From positions 18,139-82,138 of the forward strand of contig NZ_JAELUH010000013.1 of the NCBI RefSeq assembly GCF_016429215.1: a DNA stretch of 64,000 nucleotides. Reading direction: 5' to 3'. Below, piece by piece: positions 47,113 through 56,854 of the stretch. Numbering within the stretch: the first letter of the stretch is position 1; the number at the start of each line of letters is the position of its first letter. The notes under the pieces are model-generated. The model searched no databases and was not told where the DNA came from. It saw nothing but the letters and a program-made list of their open reading frames with translations. Made by a program: the position numbers and the translations under genes. The stretch comes from Herbaspirillum sp. ASV7. GTDB lineage: Bacteria; Pseudomonadota; Gammaproteobacteria; Burkholderiales; Burkholderiaceae_D.

Positions 47113-48327
47113 ATGACGCCGCTCGCCCCCAAGCTCCGCGCCGCCCTGCTGGCGCTGTCCATGCACGCCACCCTGGCGCATGCGCTGGATGCCGAAACCC
47201 TGTTCCAGCAGGTATCCCCCAGCATCTGGGTCGTCAATGCGATGAATGCCCAGGGCAAGACCATCAGCGCCGGCTCGGCGGTGGTCATCGGGCCGGGACG
47301 CCTGGTGACCAACTGCCACGTGCTGGCCCACGCCAGGAGCTTCACGCTGCGCCAGGGCAAGGTCAGCCTGCCCGGCAAGCTGGAGTTTCCCGACGTCGAA
47401 CGCGATCTGTGCCAGGTCAGGGTCGAGGGACTGAGCGCACCGGCGGTCACCATTGCCCCGTCGCGCAACCTGCGCGTGGGCCAGAAGGTGTTCACCCTGG
47501 GCGCACCGAGCGCGCTGGAAGAAACCATCAGCGATGGCCTCTTGTCGGCCCTGCGGCTGGACGCCGAGGGCAAGCTGCGCTTCCTGCAGATTTCGGCACC
47601 GATCTCCTCCGGCTCCAGCGGCGGCGGCCTGTTCAACGACAAGGGCCAACTGATCGGCATCACCACCGCCATGCTGGCTGGCACCACCTTGCAGAATCTC
47701 TCCTTTGCCGTTCCCGCCGAGTGGATCTGGGAACTGGAAGCCCGTGGCCGTGATGCCCTGGCCAAGCGGGCGGCGGCGGCTGCTACGGCCAGTGCCGCGA
47801 AGCTTACGACTACTGCTGCAGCCGCGCCCACGACGGCGTCGCCTGTACCCACTCCGGCGCCAGCGGCCAAGGCTTCACCGGTCCCCGCGCCAGTGGCCGT
47901 CGTGGCAGCGCCCGCCCCGGTCATCGACACGCCCAAACCACTGCCCCCGGCAGCATCGCCACCATCGGCCCCTTCGGTCCCATCGCCAGCATGGAGCGGC
48001 CAGATGCAATGCGCCGCCCGCCCGGGTGGTGCGCCAGGCGATGCCGCCTATCAGGCTGACTTCGACGTGCAGGTCGTGGAGTCCACGGTGACGCTCAGGC
48101 GTAAGGATGACAAGGTGGCCGAGGCCCTGACCGGACGGATCGCCGACGGGCTGTTGGAACTCAAGGGTGTGGGTTATCGCCTCGACCAGCCAGACGAGAT
48201 CTGGAAATTCCGTTTCACCGGCAACTACCAGGGCGGCACGGTTGCCCAGCCCTACAACGGCGCAGGCAACATGCTGCTGGGCCGGGATGCCATCCGTGCC
48301 TGCCAGGTGACGATCCGGCGTACCTAA
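47113..48327 (+). CDS. Secreted trypsin-like serine protease with a C-terminal extension
   Basis: 404 residues. The signal peptide (1-24, ending AHA) precedes an S1-type protease with triad H69 (TNCHVL), D98 (RDLCQV) and S169 (GSSGGG); C68 and C100 could form a disulfide. A 75-residue Ala/Pro/Thr-rich linker (about 215-290) leads to a C-terminal domain beginning WSGQMQCAARPG, which looks like a small beta domain. No PDZ domain is present. It is transcribed with the upstream lipoprotein gene. A role in envelope protein processing is a guess. Confidence 0.84.
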   Translation: MTPLAPKLRAALLALSMHATLAHALDAETLFQQVSPSIWVVNAMNAQGKTISAGSAVVIGPGRLVTNCHVLAHARSFTLRQGKVSLPGKLEFPDVERDLCQVRVEGLSAPAVTIAPSRNLRVGQKVFTLGAPSALEETISDGLLSALRLDAEGKLRFLQISAPISSGSSGGGLFNDKGQLIGITTAMLAGTTLQNLSFAVPAEWIWELEARGRDALAKRAAAAATASAAKLTTTAAAAPTTASPVPTPAPAAKASPVPAPVAVVAAPAPVIDTPKPLPPAASPPSAPSVPSPAWSGQMQCAARPGGAPGDAAYQADFDVQVVESTVTLRRKDDKVAEALTGRIADGLLELKGVGYRLDQPDEIWKFRFTGNYQGGTVAQPYNGAGNMLLGRDAIRACQVTIRRT

Positions 48328-48351
48328 GGAGGGCAGGGTGATAGCGGGCGG

Positions 48352-49203
48352 TCAGCGCCGCAACTCCGCCATGATCTTCTCGGCCAGGAAATCGCAGGGC
48401 GGCCGCTTGGACTTGGTACTGCGCGCCAGCACCACTTCCAGCGGCGCGATATCGGGCAGGCCATGCGCCTGGTCCAGCAGGGTGAAATGGCGCGGTACCG
48501 CGCAACGCGCCAGGGGCGCTACCGCCAGGCCGGCCTCCACCATGCTGAGCAAGCCCATCAGGCTGGGACTTTCATAAGAGGTCCGATAGCCGATCCTGGC
48601 CTTCTCCAGGCTGTGGATGGCGTTCTCGCGCGCCACGCTGCCCGGCAGGAACACCGCGATGGGCAAGGGCCGCTCGCGCCAGATATCCCCCGCGCTGGGC
48701 ACGGTGGCCCAGACCATCGGCTCGAAGCGCACGAACTCCCCCGAGATCCCCTTGACCCGCGTGGCACAGACCAGATCCACGCTGCCGTCCTTGACCATCG
48801 GCGCCAACGCCGAGCTGGGCAGGCCGACCACCTGGATTTCCACCTTGGGATAGCTGGCCGAGAACTTCTTGAGGATGGGCGGCAACAGCGAGGAGGCATA
48901 GTCGTCCGGCATGCCCATGACCACGCGGCCGGTCACGTCCGGGCGCACCACGGCGGCCCAGGCTTCGTCGCGCAGGGTCAGCATGCGCCGCGCATAAGTC
49001 AGCAGCACCTCGCCGTCCTGCGTGGGGATGACGCTGCGCGGCTTGCGCACGAACAACGGCTTGCCCAGCGCCAGCTCCAGCGTGCGGATCTGCATGCTCA
49101 CCGCCGATTGCGTGCGATGCACCAATTCGGCCGCGCGGCTGAAGTTGCCGGTATCGGCCACGGCCACCAGCATGGCCATCACATCCAGGTCCAGGGCTTT
49201 CAT
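48352..49203 (-). CDS. LysR-family transcriptional regulator
   Basis: 283 residues from ATG at 49203. The N-terminal helix-turn-helix LVAVADTGNFSRAAELVHRTQSAVSMQIRTLELALGKPLFVR is typical, followed by the periplasmic-binding-like effector domain. It is divergent from the alpha/beta hydrolase gene. TATTGATC and GATCAATA at 49203-49236 form an inverted repeat overlapping its start, a likely autoregulatory site. A product of the hydrolase may be its effector. Confidence 0.9.
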   Translation of the reverse strand: MKALDLDVMAMLVAVADTGNFSRAAELVHRTQSAVSMQIRTLELALGKPLFVRKPRSVIPTQDGEVLLTYARRMLTLRDEAWAAVVRPDVTGRVVMGMPDDYASSLLPPILKKFSASYPKVEIQVVGLPSSALAPMVKDGSVDLVCATRVKGISGEFVRFEPMVWATVPSAGDIWRERPLPIAVFLPGSVARENAIHSLEKARIGYRTSYESPSLMGLLSMVEAGLAVAPLARCAVPRHFTLLDQAHGLPDIAPLEVVLARSTKSKRPPCDFLAEKIMAELRR

Positions 49204-49236
49204 ATTGATCAGAAAATTTGATAGCAACGATCAATA
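49203..49236. promoter_or_regulatory. Inverted repeat between lysR and hydrolase genes
   Basis: TATTGATC at 49203-49210 and its exact complement GATCAATA at 49229-49236, with 18 bp between. It overlaps the lysR start codon and lies 58-91 bp before the hydrolase gene, a natural LysR-type site. Confidence 0.5.
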
Positions 49237-49293
49237 TTACGCGATTTTCTTGCAGCATCGCATCGGGCATAGTGCACACAAAGGAATTCACCC

Positions 49294-50148
49294 ATGAATG
49301 CACGTACCGACCTCGCCGCCTTTGCCGATCCCGATCTGCGCCTGATGCACACCCACGCCAGTGGCCAGTTGCCCTATGTCTCCAAGGGGAGCGGGGAGAC
49401 CGTGGTCTTCGTGCACGGCTCGCTGTGCGACTACCGCTACTGGAATGCCCAGGCCGAGGTACTGTCGCGTGATTACCACTGCGTCTCGCTGAGCCTGAGC
49501 CACTATTGGCCCGGCGCCGACTTCGGCACGCAGGGCACATTCTCCTGGTCCACCCATGCCGACGAAGTGGCACAGCTCATCGCCGGCCTGGACCTGGGAC
49601 CGGTGCACCTGGTCGGTCACTCGCGCGGCGCCTGCGTGGCCTTCCACGCGGCACACCAGTATCCCCAGCTGATCCGCTCGCTGACCCTGGCTGACCCAGG
49701 TGGCCCGCTGCATGCCGACAACGCCGATGCCGGTGCACTCTCCCCTGCCACGCTGGCCTTGCGCGCCAAGGTGGCCGAACTGATCGAGGCCGGTGATATC
49801 GAGGCCGGCCTGGAGATGTTCGTCGATTCGGTCAGCATGCCCGGCGCCTGGAGCCGCAGCCCGGCCGGCTTCCGCGCCATGGCCACGGCCAATGCCAATA
49901 CCCTGCCGCTGCAGTTCCGCGATCACCTGCCGGCCTATAACGCGATGGATGCTAGCGAACTGCAGTGCAAGACCCTGCTGGTCGGTGGCCAGAAGAGCCC
50001 GCGCATGTACCGCGACAACATCGCCGCCCTGGCGCAATGGATCCCGGAAAGCGAGCAGCAGGTCATCCAGGGTGCCTCGCACGGCATGAACGTGTCGCAT
50101 CCGGCTGCCTTCAACCGCACCCTGCAGGCTTTCCTGGCAGGCGCATGA
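49294..50148 (+). CDS. Alpha/beta hydrolase
   Basis: 284 residues. The fold is clear: oxyanion strand VVFVHGSLCDYRYW, nucleophile elbow GHSRGA (S110) and the catalytic His in GASHGMN. An acid between them is probably in LLVGGQKSPRMYRDN. It is cytoplasmic, with no signal. It could hydrolyse an ester or lactone, or act like a haloperoxidase-type esterase; the substrate is unknown. It is divergent from a lysR gene that probably controls it. Confidence 0.88.
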   Translation: MNARTDLAAFADPDLRLMHTHASGQLPYVSKGSGETVVFVHGSLCDYRYWNAQAEVLSRDYHCVSLSLSHYWPGADFGTQGTFSWSTHADEVAQLIAGLDLGPVHLVGHSRGACVAFHAAHQYPQLIRSLTLADPGGPLHADNADAGALSPATLALRAKVAELIEAGDIEAGLEMFVDSVSMPGAWSRSPAGFRAMATANANTLPLQFRDHLPAYNAMDASELQCKTLLVGGQKSPRMYRDNIAALAQWIPESEQQVIQGASHGMNVSHPAAFNRTLQAFLAGA

Positions 50149-50193
50149 TGCGATGCCGACGCCGATCGACGGCGTCGATAGCTTGAATAAACG

Positions 50194-50216
50194 AGGCCGG
50201 CGCAAGCCGGCCTTTG
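50194..50216 (+). terminator. Rho-independent terminator after the hydrolase gene
   Basis: A 7-bp perfect stem, AGGCCGG/CCGGCCT (50194-50200 and 50207-50213), is followed by a short T run, 46 bp beyond the stop. The T run is weak. Confidence 0.6.
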
Positions 50217-50601
50217 CACATCCGCAGAGGGCTGTGCCGCTGCTCCCGAGGGGCATAACTTCATGCCGATGCTGCATGAAGCCGATGCAAAAAACCCGAG
50301 TGGCGAAAATTTAGGTAATATCCCCCTCCCCGCTCCCGATCCGGCCGCCACAAGCCCCGGAGAGGACCGAAGCAAGCATGGTGGATCAAGGTTCCCGCGT
50401 GCAACTCCGGATCCGTAGCGGCCAGGACCGCTGCGTTGATTGATCCACCGCATTCGAAGCAGGAAACAGCTGTTGCCGGAATACCGGGAAGGGACCAAGG
50501 TTGTACTCCCTCGCCTTCCCTGTCACCGGATCGCCGAACCACCGAATTTCGTCTCAATACCGTCTACCGTCTCCTTACCGTCTTTATTCTTCATCAAGAT
50601 C
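50217..50601 (+). promoter_or_regulatory. Structured upstream region of maeB
   Basis: 385 bp without a gene. Two structures stand out: CTTCATGC/GCATGAAG (50259-50266 and 50274-50281), and a long-range stem GGTGGATCAA/TTGATCCACC (50380-50389 and 50440-50449) enclosing a small hairpin AGCGG/CCGCT. If transcribed, the region could form a regulatory leader; no known riboswitch was recognised. Confidence 0.4.
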
Positions 50602-52878
50602 ATGACCCAACAAATCAGTGCCGCAGAGCAACTTCTTCGTGACGCCGCCCGTGAGTACCACCGTACGCCGTCGCGCGGCAAGATCGAAGTGCGCCCCACC
50701 AAGCCCCTGTCGAACCAGCGCGACCTGTCGCTGGCCTATTCGCCGGGCGTGGCCTATCCCTGCCTGGATATCGAAGCCGATCCCCTGAAGGCCTTCGACT
50801 ACACCTCGCGCGGCAACCTGGTGGCCGTGGTCTCCAACGGCACCGCCGTGCTGGGCCTGGGCAACATCGGCCCGCTGGCGTCCAAGCCGGTGATGGAAGG
50901 CAAGGGTTGCCTGTTCAAGAAGTTCGCCGGTGTGGACGTGTTCGACATCGAACTGGCCGAGACCGACCCCGACAAGCTGGTCGAGATCATCGCCTCGCTG
51001 GAACCGACCCTGGGCGGCATCAACCTGGAAGACATCAAGGCTCCCGAGTGCTTCTACATCGAGCAGAAGCTGTCGGCGCGCATGAACATCCCGGTCTTCC
51101 ACGATGACCAGCACGGCACCGCCATCATCTCCTCGGCGGCCCTGCTGAACGGCCTGGAACTGGTGGGCAAGGACATCGGCGCGGTCAAGATCGCCGTCTC
51201 CGGCGCCGGCGCGGCCGCCATTGCCTGCGTGGAAGTGATGATCGGCCTGGGTGTCAAGCGCGAGAACGTCTACATGGTCGACAGCAAGGGCGTCATCTAT
51301 GAAGGCCGCCCCGGTGGCCTGGACGCCTCCAAGCAACGCTACGCCATCAAGACCGAGGCACGCACCCTGGCCGACGTGGTCAATGGCGCCGACGTCTTCC
51401 TGGGCTGCTCGGCCCCGGGCGTGCTGACCGCCGACATGGTCAAGACCATGGCCGACAAGCCCATCATCCTGGCCCTGGCCAACCCGGAACCGGAAATCCG
51501 CCCCGAGCTGGCCAAGTCGGTTCGTCCGGATTGCATCATCGCCACCGGCCGTTCGGACTACCCGAACCAGGTCAACAACGTGCTGTGCTTCCCCTACATC
51601 TTCCGTGGCGCGCTGGATTGCGGCGCCACCAAGATCACCGAAGCCATGAAGCTGGCCTGCGTGCGCGAGATCGCCGACCTGGCCAAGGCCGAGACCAGCG
51701 CCGAAGTCAGCGCCGCCTATCCCGGCAAGGAACTGGTGTTCGGTGCCGACTACCTGATCCCGACTCCCTTCGATTCGCGCCTGATCCTGAAGATCGCCCC
51801 GGCCGTGGCCAAGGCCGCCGCCGAATCCGGCGTGGCCACCCGCCCCATCACCGACTTCGACGCCTACCGCGCCGAGCTGACCCGCTTCATCTACCAGACC
51901 GGCATGTTCATGCAGCCCGTCTTCAACACCGCCAAGCGCGCCGCGCAACGCGTGGTCTACGCCGACGGTGAAGACGAGCGCGTGCTGCGCGCCGTGCAGT
52001 TCGTGGCCGACGAAGGTCTGGCTGCGCCCATCCTGGTGGGCCGTCCCGCTGCCATCGAAGCCGGTATCAAGAAGGCCGGCCTGCGCATCAAGCCGGGCCA
52101 GAACGTGCAGATCATCGACCCCGCCACCGATGCCCGCGTGGCCGGCTACGCCGCCCACTACCAGGGTGGCAGCGAAGCCGACGTGCGCGCCAGCGGCAGC
52201 CTGCTGGCCGCGCTGATGGTCAAGGCCGGCGACGCCGACGCCATGCTGTGCGGCCTGGACGGCAACTATGACGGCCACCTGGCCCATGTGGAAAAGGTCA
52301 TCGGCCTGAAGGACGGTGCCCAGGAATTCGCGGCACTGAACGCCGTGCTGCTGCCCGAACAGACCCTCTTCATCACCGACACCTACGTCAACGACAGCCC
52401 GGACGCCGAGCAACTGGCGCGCATCGCCCAGGCCGCCGCCGAAGAAGTGGCGCGCTTCGGTGTGCCGCCCAAGGTGGCCTTCCTGTCGCACTCCAACCAC
52501 GGCAGCTCCTCGCGTCCGTCGGCCCGCAAGATGGCGCAGGCCCACGAGCACTTCAAGAAGCTGGCGCCGCAGATCGAGTCCGCCGGTGAACTGCACGGCG
52601 ACGCCGCGCTGTCGGAGAAGGTGCGCCACAGCGTCGGCCTGGCCGACAGCGGCCTGACCGGTTCGGCCAACGTGCTGGTCTGCCCCAACCTGGATGCCGC
52701 CAACATCCTCTTCAACGTCCTGAAGACCAGCAGCGGCCAGGGCACCACCATCGGCCCCATCCTGCTGGGCGCGGCCGCACCGGTGCATGTGCTGACGCCG
52801 TCGAGCACCGTGCGTCGCGTCATCAACATGACCGCGCTGGCAGCGGCCAAGGCACAGGACGGCAAGTCCAAGGCCTGA
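50602..52878 (+). CDS. maeB: NADP-dependent malic enzyme with phosphotransacetylase-like C terminus
   Basis: 758 residues from ATG at 50602. The malic enzyme half (about 1-430) has [44 protein letters not shown] with the metal-binding acid residues, and the NADP loop [14 protein letters not shown]. The C-terminal half (about 440-758) is a phosphate acetyltransferase-like domain that in MaeB regulates rather than catalyses, responding to acetyl-CoA. It converts malate to pyruvate, making NADPH. It stands alone and ends in a very strong terminator. Confidence 0.94.
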   Translation: MTQQISAAEQLLRDAAREYHRTPSRGKIEVRPTKPLSNQRDLSLAYSPGVAYPCLDIEADPLKAFDYTSRGNLVAVVSNGTAVLGLGNIGPLASKPVMEGKGCLFKKFAGVDVFDIELAETDPDKLVEIIASLEPTLGGINLEDIKAPECFYIEQKLSARMNIPVFHDDQHGTAIISSAALLNGLELVGKDIGAVKIAVSGAGAAAIACVEVMIGLGVKRENVYMVDSKGVIYEGRPGGLDASKQRYAIKTEARTLADVVNGADVFLGCSAPGVLTADMVKTMADKPIILALANPEPEIRPELAKSVRPDCIIATGRSDYPNQVNNVLCFPYIFRGALDCGATKITEAMKLACVREIADLAKAETSAEVSAAYPGKELVFGADYLIPTPFDSRLILKIAPAVAKAAAESGVATRPITDFDAYRAELTRFIYQTGMFMQPVFNTAKRAAQRVVYADGEDERVLRAVQFVADEGLAAPILVGRPAAIEAGIKKAGLRIKPGQNVQIIDPATDARVAGYAAHYQGGSEADVRASGSLLAALMVKAGDADAMLCGLDGNYDGHLAHVEKVIGLKDGAQEFAALNAVLLPEQTLFITDTYVNDSPDAEQLARIAQAAAEEVARFGVPPKVAFLSHSNHGSSSRPSARKMAQAHEHFKKLAPQIESAGELHGDAALSEKVRHSVGLADSGLTGSANVLVCPNLDAANILFNVLKTSSGQGTTIGPILLGAAAPVHVLTPSSTVRRVINMTALAAAKAQDGKSKA

Positions 52879-52895
52879 AGCTCGGCAGCTCCATG

Positions 52896-52936
52896 AACAA
52901 CGCCCCGCCATCCTGCGATGGCGGGGCGTTGTTCTT
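52896..52936. terminator. Strong bidirectional terminator, maeB and hpd
   Basis: A perfect 17-bp stem (52896-52912 with 52917-52933; CGCCCCGCC/GGCGGGGCG at its core) with a CTGC loop, then TTCTTT. It sits between convergent maeB and the hpd-like gene. Confidence 0.88.
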
Positions 52937-52956
52937 TATGATCCGGTGCAGCCTGC

Positions 52957-54033
52957 TCAGGATGTCTGCAGCACACCGCGCTCGATCTGATCACGTTCGA
53001 TGGATTCGAACAGGGCCTTGAAATTGCCCTCCCCGAAGCCTTCGTCGCCCTTGCGCTGGATGAACTCGAAGAACACCGGCCCCAGCTGCGGCTTGGCGAA
53101 GATCTGCAGCAACAGCCGCCGTCCGCCTTCGCCGGTGGTGCCGTCGAGCAGGATGCCACGCGTCTTGAGCGCGTCGACGGGCTCGCCGTGCGCCGGCAGG
53201 CGCCGCTCCAGCATGGCGTAGTAGGTCGCCGGTGGCGCGGTCATGAAGGGCGTGCCGGCCTGCTGCAGGCGGTCCCAGGTATCGATGAGGTTGTCGGTCA
53301 GGAGCGCGATATGCTGGATGCCCTCGCCATTGAACTGCATCAGGAATTCCTCGATCTGGCCGGAACCCTTGGAGGACTCCTCGTTGAGCGGGATGCGGAT
53401 CAGCCCATCCGGGGCCGACATGGCCCGCGAGGTCAGGCCGGTGTACTCGCCCTTGATATCGAAATAACGGATCTCGCGGAAGTTGAACAGGCGCTCATAG
53501 AAGCCGGCCCAGTAACTCATGCGGCCGCGATAGACATTGTGGGTCAGGTGGTCGATCAGCTTCAGGCCCGCGCCGGGCGGATTGCGCTCCACGCCCTCGA
53601 TGAATTCGAAATCGATGTCATAGATGGACTTGCCCTCGCCGAAGCGATCGATCAGGTACAGCGGCGCGCCGCCGATGCCCTTGATGGCCGGCAGACGCAA
53701 CTCCATCGGCCCGGTGGGGATCTCGACCGGCTGCGCGCCCAGCTCCAGGGCGCGCGCATAGGCCCGGTGCGCATCCCTGACCCGGAAGGCCATGCCGCAG
53801 GCACAGGGACCGTGCTCGGCGGCGAAATAGGCGGCGTGGCTGCGCGGCTCGTGGTTGATGATGAAGTTGATGTCGCCCTGGCGGTACAGGCTCACCTGCT
53901 TGGAGCGGTGCACCGCCACCTTGGCAAAGCCCATGGCGGCGAACACCGATTCCAGCAGGCCCGACACGGGCGAGGCGAACTCGACGAACTCGAAGCCCAT
54001 CAGTCCCATGGGATTGTCAAACAGATCGCTCAT
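52957..54033 (-). CDS. hpd: 4-hydroxyphenylpyruvate dioxygenase
   Basis: 358 residues from ATG at 54033, preceded by AGGAGAG. The Fe(II) ligands H162 (IDHLTHNV), H241 (IQHIAL) and E323 ([10 protein letters not shown]) fall one residue from their positions in the Pseudomonas enzyme. It turns 4-hydroxyphenylpyruvate into homogentisate. Unusually, hmgA and fahA are absent from the vicinity; instead it is the last gene of an operon with a gamma-carbonic-anhydrase-like gene, a CoA-transferase and an HMG-CoA lyase-like gene. Confidence 0.92.
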   Translation of the reverse strand: MSDLFDNPMGLMGFEFVEFASPVSGLLESVFAAMGFAKVAVHRSKQVSLYRQGDINFIINHEPRSHAAYFAAEHGPCACGMAFRVRDAHRAYARALELGAQPVEIPTGPMELRLPAIKGIGGAPLYLIDRFGEGKSIYDIDFEFIEGVERNPPGAGLKLIDHLTHNVYRGRMSYWAGFYERLFNFREIRYFDIKGEYTGLTSRAMSAPDGLIRIPLNEESSKGSGQIEEFLMQFNGEGIQHIALLTDNLIDTWDRLQQAGTPFMTAPPATYYAMLERRLPAHGEPVDALKTRGILLDGTTGEGGRRLLLQIFAKPQLGPVFFEFIQRKGDEGFGEGNFKALFESIERDQIERGVLQTS

Positions 54034-54052
54034 GATGCTCTCCTATGATGCG

Positions 54053-54577
54053 TCAGTCGATGCGCACCAGCGCCTGTTGATAGAACGCGCCGCGCGCCAC
54101 GTAGTCGGCTGCATTGGCATGCATGCCGGCGATGGCCTCGGGCGTGAGTTCACGCAAGACCTTGGCAGGCGAGCCGATGATGAGCGAATTGTCGGGGAAG
54201 TGCTTGCCCTCGGTCACCAGCGCACCCGCACCGACCAGGCAATTCTTGCCGATCACGGCACCGTTGAGGATCACCGCCTGGATGCCGATCAGGCTGCCTT
54301 CGCCCACGGTGCAGCCATGCAGCATGGCCTGGTGGCCGATGGAGACATTCGCGCCCACCTGCAAAGGATAACCGGGATCGGTGTGCAGCACCGCGCCCTC
54401 CTGGATGTTGCTGCCGGCGCCGATGGCGATGCGTTCGTTGTCCGCCCGCAGCACCGCGCCGGGCCAGACGCTGACCTGCTGGCCCAGCACGGCCTGGCCG
54501 ATGATGACCGCCTCGGCGGCCACGTAGGCGCTGGCGTCGATTTCCGGGCGCTGTTGCGCCAGTGCATAAAGAGTCAT
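54053..54577 (-). CDS. Gamma-carbonic-anhydrase-family hexapeptide-repeat protein
   Basis: 174 residues of left-handed beta-helix built from hexapeptide repeats (VIIGQAVLGQQVSVWPGAVLRAD and so on). The three metal-binding His are present: H65 (AVLHTD), H82 and H87 (GHQAMLHG), as in YrdA/PaaY/CaiE. PaaY-type proteins are thioesterases, so in this CoA-linked operon it may hydrolyse dead-end CoA thioesters rather than hydrate CO2. It is 19 bp upstream of hpd. Confidence 0.88.
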   Translation of the reverse strand: MTLYALAQQRPEIDASAYVAAEAVIIGQAVLGQQVSVWPGAVLRADNERIAIGAGSNIQEGAVLHTDPGYPLQVGANVSIGHQAMLHGCTVGEGSLIGIQAVILNGAVIGKNCLVGAGALVTEGKHFPDNSLIIGSPAKVLRELTPEAIAGMHANAADYVARGAFYQQALVRID

Positions 54578-54618
54578 GGAGTTCCTGTTGATAACGATAA
54601 ATGAGAAGCCTGATGCGT

Positions 54619-55833
54619 TCAGGAGGCCTGCTTGAGGCGATCCTGTGAGAATGCCGCGATCTGTGCATCGCTGTAGCCCAGCTCGCGCATGACCTCCTGG
54701 GTGTGCTCGCCGATGCCGGCGATGGGCCGGCGCGGTTGCAGGCGCTCACCATCCATGGAAATGGGCAGCAGCGGCATGTCGGTCTGGCTGCCGTCTTCCA
54801 GCGTCAGGCGGGCCATCCCGCCGCTGGCCTTGAGGTGAGGATCGTCGAACAATTCCTCTGGCCGTGAAATCGGCGCGAAGGGAATGCCGCGTCGCTCCAG
54901 CTGCGGTGCCAGGACCTTGCCATCGATGCCGGCCAGGGTGGCGCGCAGGGTCTGCAGCAGCCATTCGCGCAGCAGCACGCGCTGGTTGTTGGTCTGCAGG
55001 CGGGGATCGGCCAGCAGGTCAGGCCGTTCCAGCACTTCGCACAGGGTACGCCACTGGGTGTCGCCAGTGGCGGCGATGAACATCTGCTCGCCCCCGGCCA
55101 GCTCGAACACGTCATACACCGCCCAGGCGCTGATGCGTGCCGGCATCGGTGCGGCGGCCTCGCCGGTGACCGCGTACTGCTGCATGTGCTGGGCCGAGAG
55201 CAGGACGCAGTTCTCGAAGAGCGCACTTTGCACTTCCTTGCCGCGGCCGCTGTCACGGCGCTGGTACAGGGCGGCCAGCACGCCGATGGCGCCGAACATG
55301 CCGCCCATGATGTCGTTGACCGAGCTGCCGGCCCGCAGCGGACGCCCCACCGGGCCGGTCATGTAGGCCAGGCCGGCCATCATCTGCACCACCTCGTCCA
55401 GTGCCAGGCGCTGGTCGTAGGGGCCCTTGAGGAAGCCCTTGTGGGAGACATAGATGATCTTCGGATTGCGTGCGCGCACGCTCTCGTAATCGATGCCCAG
55501 CTGCTGCATGCGGCCCGGCTTGAAGTTCTCGATGAAGACATCGGCGCCATCGACCAGCTTCTGCAGGGCGGCCACGCCTGCTTCGCTCTCCATGTCCAGC
55601 GTGACGCTGCGCTTGTTGCGGTTGAAGGTGCGGAAGAAGCCGGCGCCGGTGCCCAGCAGGCGGCGCGTGCCATCGCCGCGCGGCGGCTCGACCTTGATGA
55701 CGTCGGCGCCCAGGTCACCCAGGATCATGCCGCAGGTCGGCCCCATGACCATGTGCGACATCTCGACCACGCGGATGCCCTTGAGCGGCAGGTCGTCGTC
55801 GCTGCCTGCCGGTGTGGAATGTGCGCTGCTCAT
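54619..55833 (-). CDS. CaiB/BaiF family III CoA-transferase
   Basis: 404 residues. The fold is clear: GIRVVEMSHMVMGPTCGMILGDLGADVIKVEPPRGD at the start, FRTFNRNKRSVTLD, and the catalytic Asp in SSVNDIMGGMFGA. It moves CoA between acids without an acyl-phosphate step. The ATG overlaps the stop of the upstream HMG-CoA lyase-like gene, so they are coupled; the two together suggest activation of a dicarboxylate followed by C-C cleavage. Confidence 0.92.
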   Translation of the reverse strand: MSSAHSTPAGSDDDLPLKGIRVVEMSHMVMGPTCGMILGDLGADVIKVEPPRGDGTRRLLGTGAGFFRTFNRNKRSVTLDMESEAGVAALQKLVDGADVFIENFKPGRMQQLGIDYESVRARNPKIIYVSHKGFLKGPYDQRLALDEVVQMMAGLAYMTGPVGRPLRAGSSVNDIMGGMFGAIGVLAALYQRRDSGRGKEVQSALFENCVLLSAQHMQQYAVTGEAAAPMPARISAWAVYDVFELAGGEQMFIAATGDTQWRTLCEVLERPDLLADPRLQTNNQRVLLREWLLQTLRATLAGIDGKVLAPQLERRGIPFAPISRPEELFDDPHLKASGGMARLTLEDGSQTDMPLLPISMDGERLQPRRPIAGIGEHTQEVMRELGYSDAQIAAFSQDRLKQAS

Positions 55834-56816
55834 GCTGCTACCCCTTGTGCTTGATGATGCTTGTCGTCGTTGTCGTGATGATGTGGTGATGCGTAGCCAT
55901 GCGGCAGGCCGGCACGCGCCAGCGCGCCATACAGGGTCACGCCCGGCAGGGCCTGCTCCAGCAGCTGGCGCGCGGCCAGCAGGCGCACCACGTCGATACC
56001 GCTGTGGTAGCCGAGGCTATCGAGCATGAAGACCAGGTCTTCGGTGGCGACATTGCCCGAAGCCCCCGGCGCATGCGGGCAACCGCCGATGCCACCGAGG
56101 GTGGCGTCGAATTCGCGGATGCCGTGTTCCAGCGCCACCAGGGTATTGGCCAGCCCCAGGCCACGGGTATCGTGGAAGTGGGCGATGGCCAGCCGCTCGC
56201 CGGCCACCGCGCGCACCGCTTGCAGCACCTCGCCGACCTGGCCCGGCGTGGCATGGCCGGTGGTATCGCCCAGCGCCAGCAGGTCGCAACCGGCCTCGAT
56301 GACGCCACGTGATACCTGCACGATATCGGCCAGCGGCACCTGTCCCTGCAAGGTGCAGCCGAACACCGTCGACAGACCGGCGATGAGGCGCGGCCGGGCC
56401 GGGCCTGCCGGCGACTGATCGATCAGCTGGCGGATGCGGTGGAATTCTTCCGTCATCTCCTGCGGCGACTTGCGCACATTGGCCTGGCTATGCGCCGCGC
56501 TCACCGAGACCGGTGCCACCAGGCGATGCACACCGGCCTCCAGCGCACGCTCCGCGCCCTTGAGATTGGGCACCAGGGCGGTGACCACCAGATCGGGATA
56601 AGTCAGCGCGTGGGCGATCACCTCGGCGGCATCGGCCATCTGCGGCAACAACCGGGCCGGCACGAAGGAGGCCGCCTCCAGGTGGCGCACGCCGGCCGCG
56701 TAGGCGGCATCGATCCAGCGGCGCTTGTCGTCGGTGGCCATCACTTGCGCGATGCTTTGCAAGCCGTCGCGCAGGCCGACTTCCTGGACGACGAGCTTGG
56801 GATGGGAGGGTTGCAT
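55830..56816 (-). CDS. Hydroxymethylglutaryl-CoA lyase-like enzyme
   Basis: 328 residues. R16-D17 in EVGLRDGLQ, the metal-binding H213/H215 in HFHDTRG, and the catalytic Cys C246 in GGIGGCPHAPGASGNVATED match HMG-CoA lyase (DRE-TIM family). It cleaves a 3-hydroxy-3-methylacyl-CoA, giving acetyl-CoA and an oxo acid. The paired CoA-transferase would make its CoA ester. The native substrate could be HMG or a related branched acid taken up by the MFS carrier encoded upstream. Confidence 0.9.
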   Translation of the reverse strand: MQPSHPKLVVQEVGLRDGLQSIAQVMATDDKRRWIDAAYAAGVRHLEAASFVPARLLPQMADAAEVIAHALTYPDLVVTALVPNLKGAERALEAGVHRLVAPVSVSAAHSQANVRKSPQEMTEEFHRIRQLIDQSPAGPARPRLIAGLSTVFGCTLQGQVPLADIVQVSRGVIEAGCDLLALGDTTGHATPGQVGEVLQAVRAVAGERLAIAHFHDTRGLGLANTLVALEHGIREFDATLGGIGGCPHAPGASGNVATEDLVFMLDSLGYHSGIDVVRLLAARQLLEQALPGVTLYGALARAGLPHGYASPHHHDNDDKHHQAQGVAA

Positions 56817-56854
56817 GCTCGGTTTCCTTGGCTGTAGGGCTTAACGAGAGAGTT

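Noticed and set aside
50584..52911. Very long antisense open frame opposite maeB (775 codons)
   Set aside because: High G+C with strong third-position bias on the maeB strand keeps the antisense open; its translation has no domain and maeB is certain.
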